From Pseudomonas alkylphenolica (GTDB lineage Bacteria > Pseudomonadota > Gammaproteobacteria > Pseudomonadales > Pseudomonadaceae): 64,000 bases of DNA. Below, piece after piece: positions 63,995 through 64,000 of the stretch. Within the stretch, counting starts at the first letter, position 1, and every line of letters begins with the position of its first letter. The notes beneath the pieces are model-generated. The model saw only the letters and a program-made list of their open reading frames with translations. It did no database searches and was not told the origin of the DNA. A program made the translations under genes and the position numbers. The stretch covers positions 157,501-221,500 of the forward strand of contig NZ_CP009048.1 in the NCBI RefSeq assembly GCF_000746525.1, given 5' to 3'.

Positions 63995-64000
63995 ACCCCA

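Overview
The window looks like the chromosome of a fluorescent Pseudomonas, most likely of the P. putida / P. entomophila / P. fluorescens type. Reasons are the high-GC coding bias, the many Pseudomonas REP elements (core GCGGGCTTGCCCCGCGAT) between convergent or trailing genes, a complete Lap adhesin system, a desA / PAS-GGDEF-EAL / oscA / sbp-cysTWA block in the order remembered for P. aeruginosa and P. putida, and a Pseudomonas-specific small protein of the DUF3077/DUF6124 type. The species is an inference from gene content. No mobile element, phage or CRISPR array was seen.

Layout. 1-1806: the 3' half of a 23S rRNA gene, 5S rRNA and the operon terminator. 1827-7497 (minus): a four-gene operon (DUF3050 haem-oxygenase-like protein, AurF-type N-oxygenase, condensation-less A-T-R NRPS, SRPBCC protein) that matches the pvfABCD / mgoBCAD signalling cluster (leudiazen or pyrazine-N-oxide type metabolites). 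8141-8833: a FadR-type GntR regulator with a perfect palindrome in front of it. 9053-27526: lapG, lapD, a small unknown gene, lapA (3327 residues, 21 tandem repeats of about 100 residues) and divergent lapEBC. This is a c-di-GMP controlled surface adhesin with its own type I secretion system.

27783-32068: a TauD-like dioxygenase with an SsuABC-like transporter (organosulfur use), then a convergent WYL regulator. 32275-33093: a Sel1-repeat protein. 33188-38205: a MarR regulator and a translationally coupled efflux operon (FUSC, DUF1656, HlyD, outer-membrane factor). 38307-42461: a slipin/NfeD pair, a YbaK deacylase, DUF2789, a membrane protein and a CBS-pair protein. 42662-43166: a small DUF6124-type gene whose upstream region can fold into a pseudoknot-like RNA with a cUUCGg tetraloop. 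43452-44879: three small envelope genes. 45128-45204: tRNA-Arg(CCG). 45465-48374: gabD-gabT.

48515-54149: a HDOD protein with a dead receiver domain, a diguanylate cyclase, a fatty-acid desaturase and a PAS-GGDEF-EAL protein. 54301-58350: oscA, sbp and cysTWA (sulfate import). 58653-63163: a TonB-dependent receptor with tonB-exbB-exbD, in which tonB carries a frameshift. 63413-63994: an RBBP9-like serine hydrolase.

Three themes recur: c-di-GMP and surface attachment (lapD/lapG/lapA, two further GGDEF proteins), sulfur scavenging (tauD-ssu-like, oscA, sbp-cysTWA, perhaps the TonB system) and small-molecule signalling (pvf/mgo).
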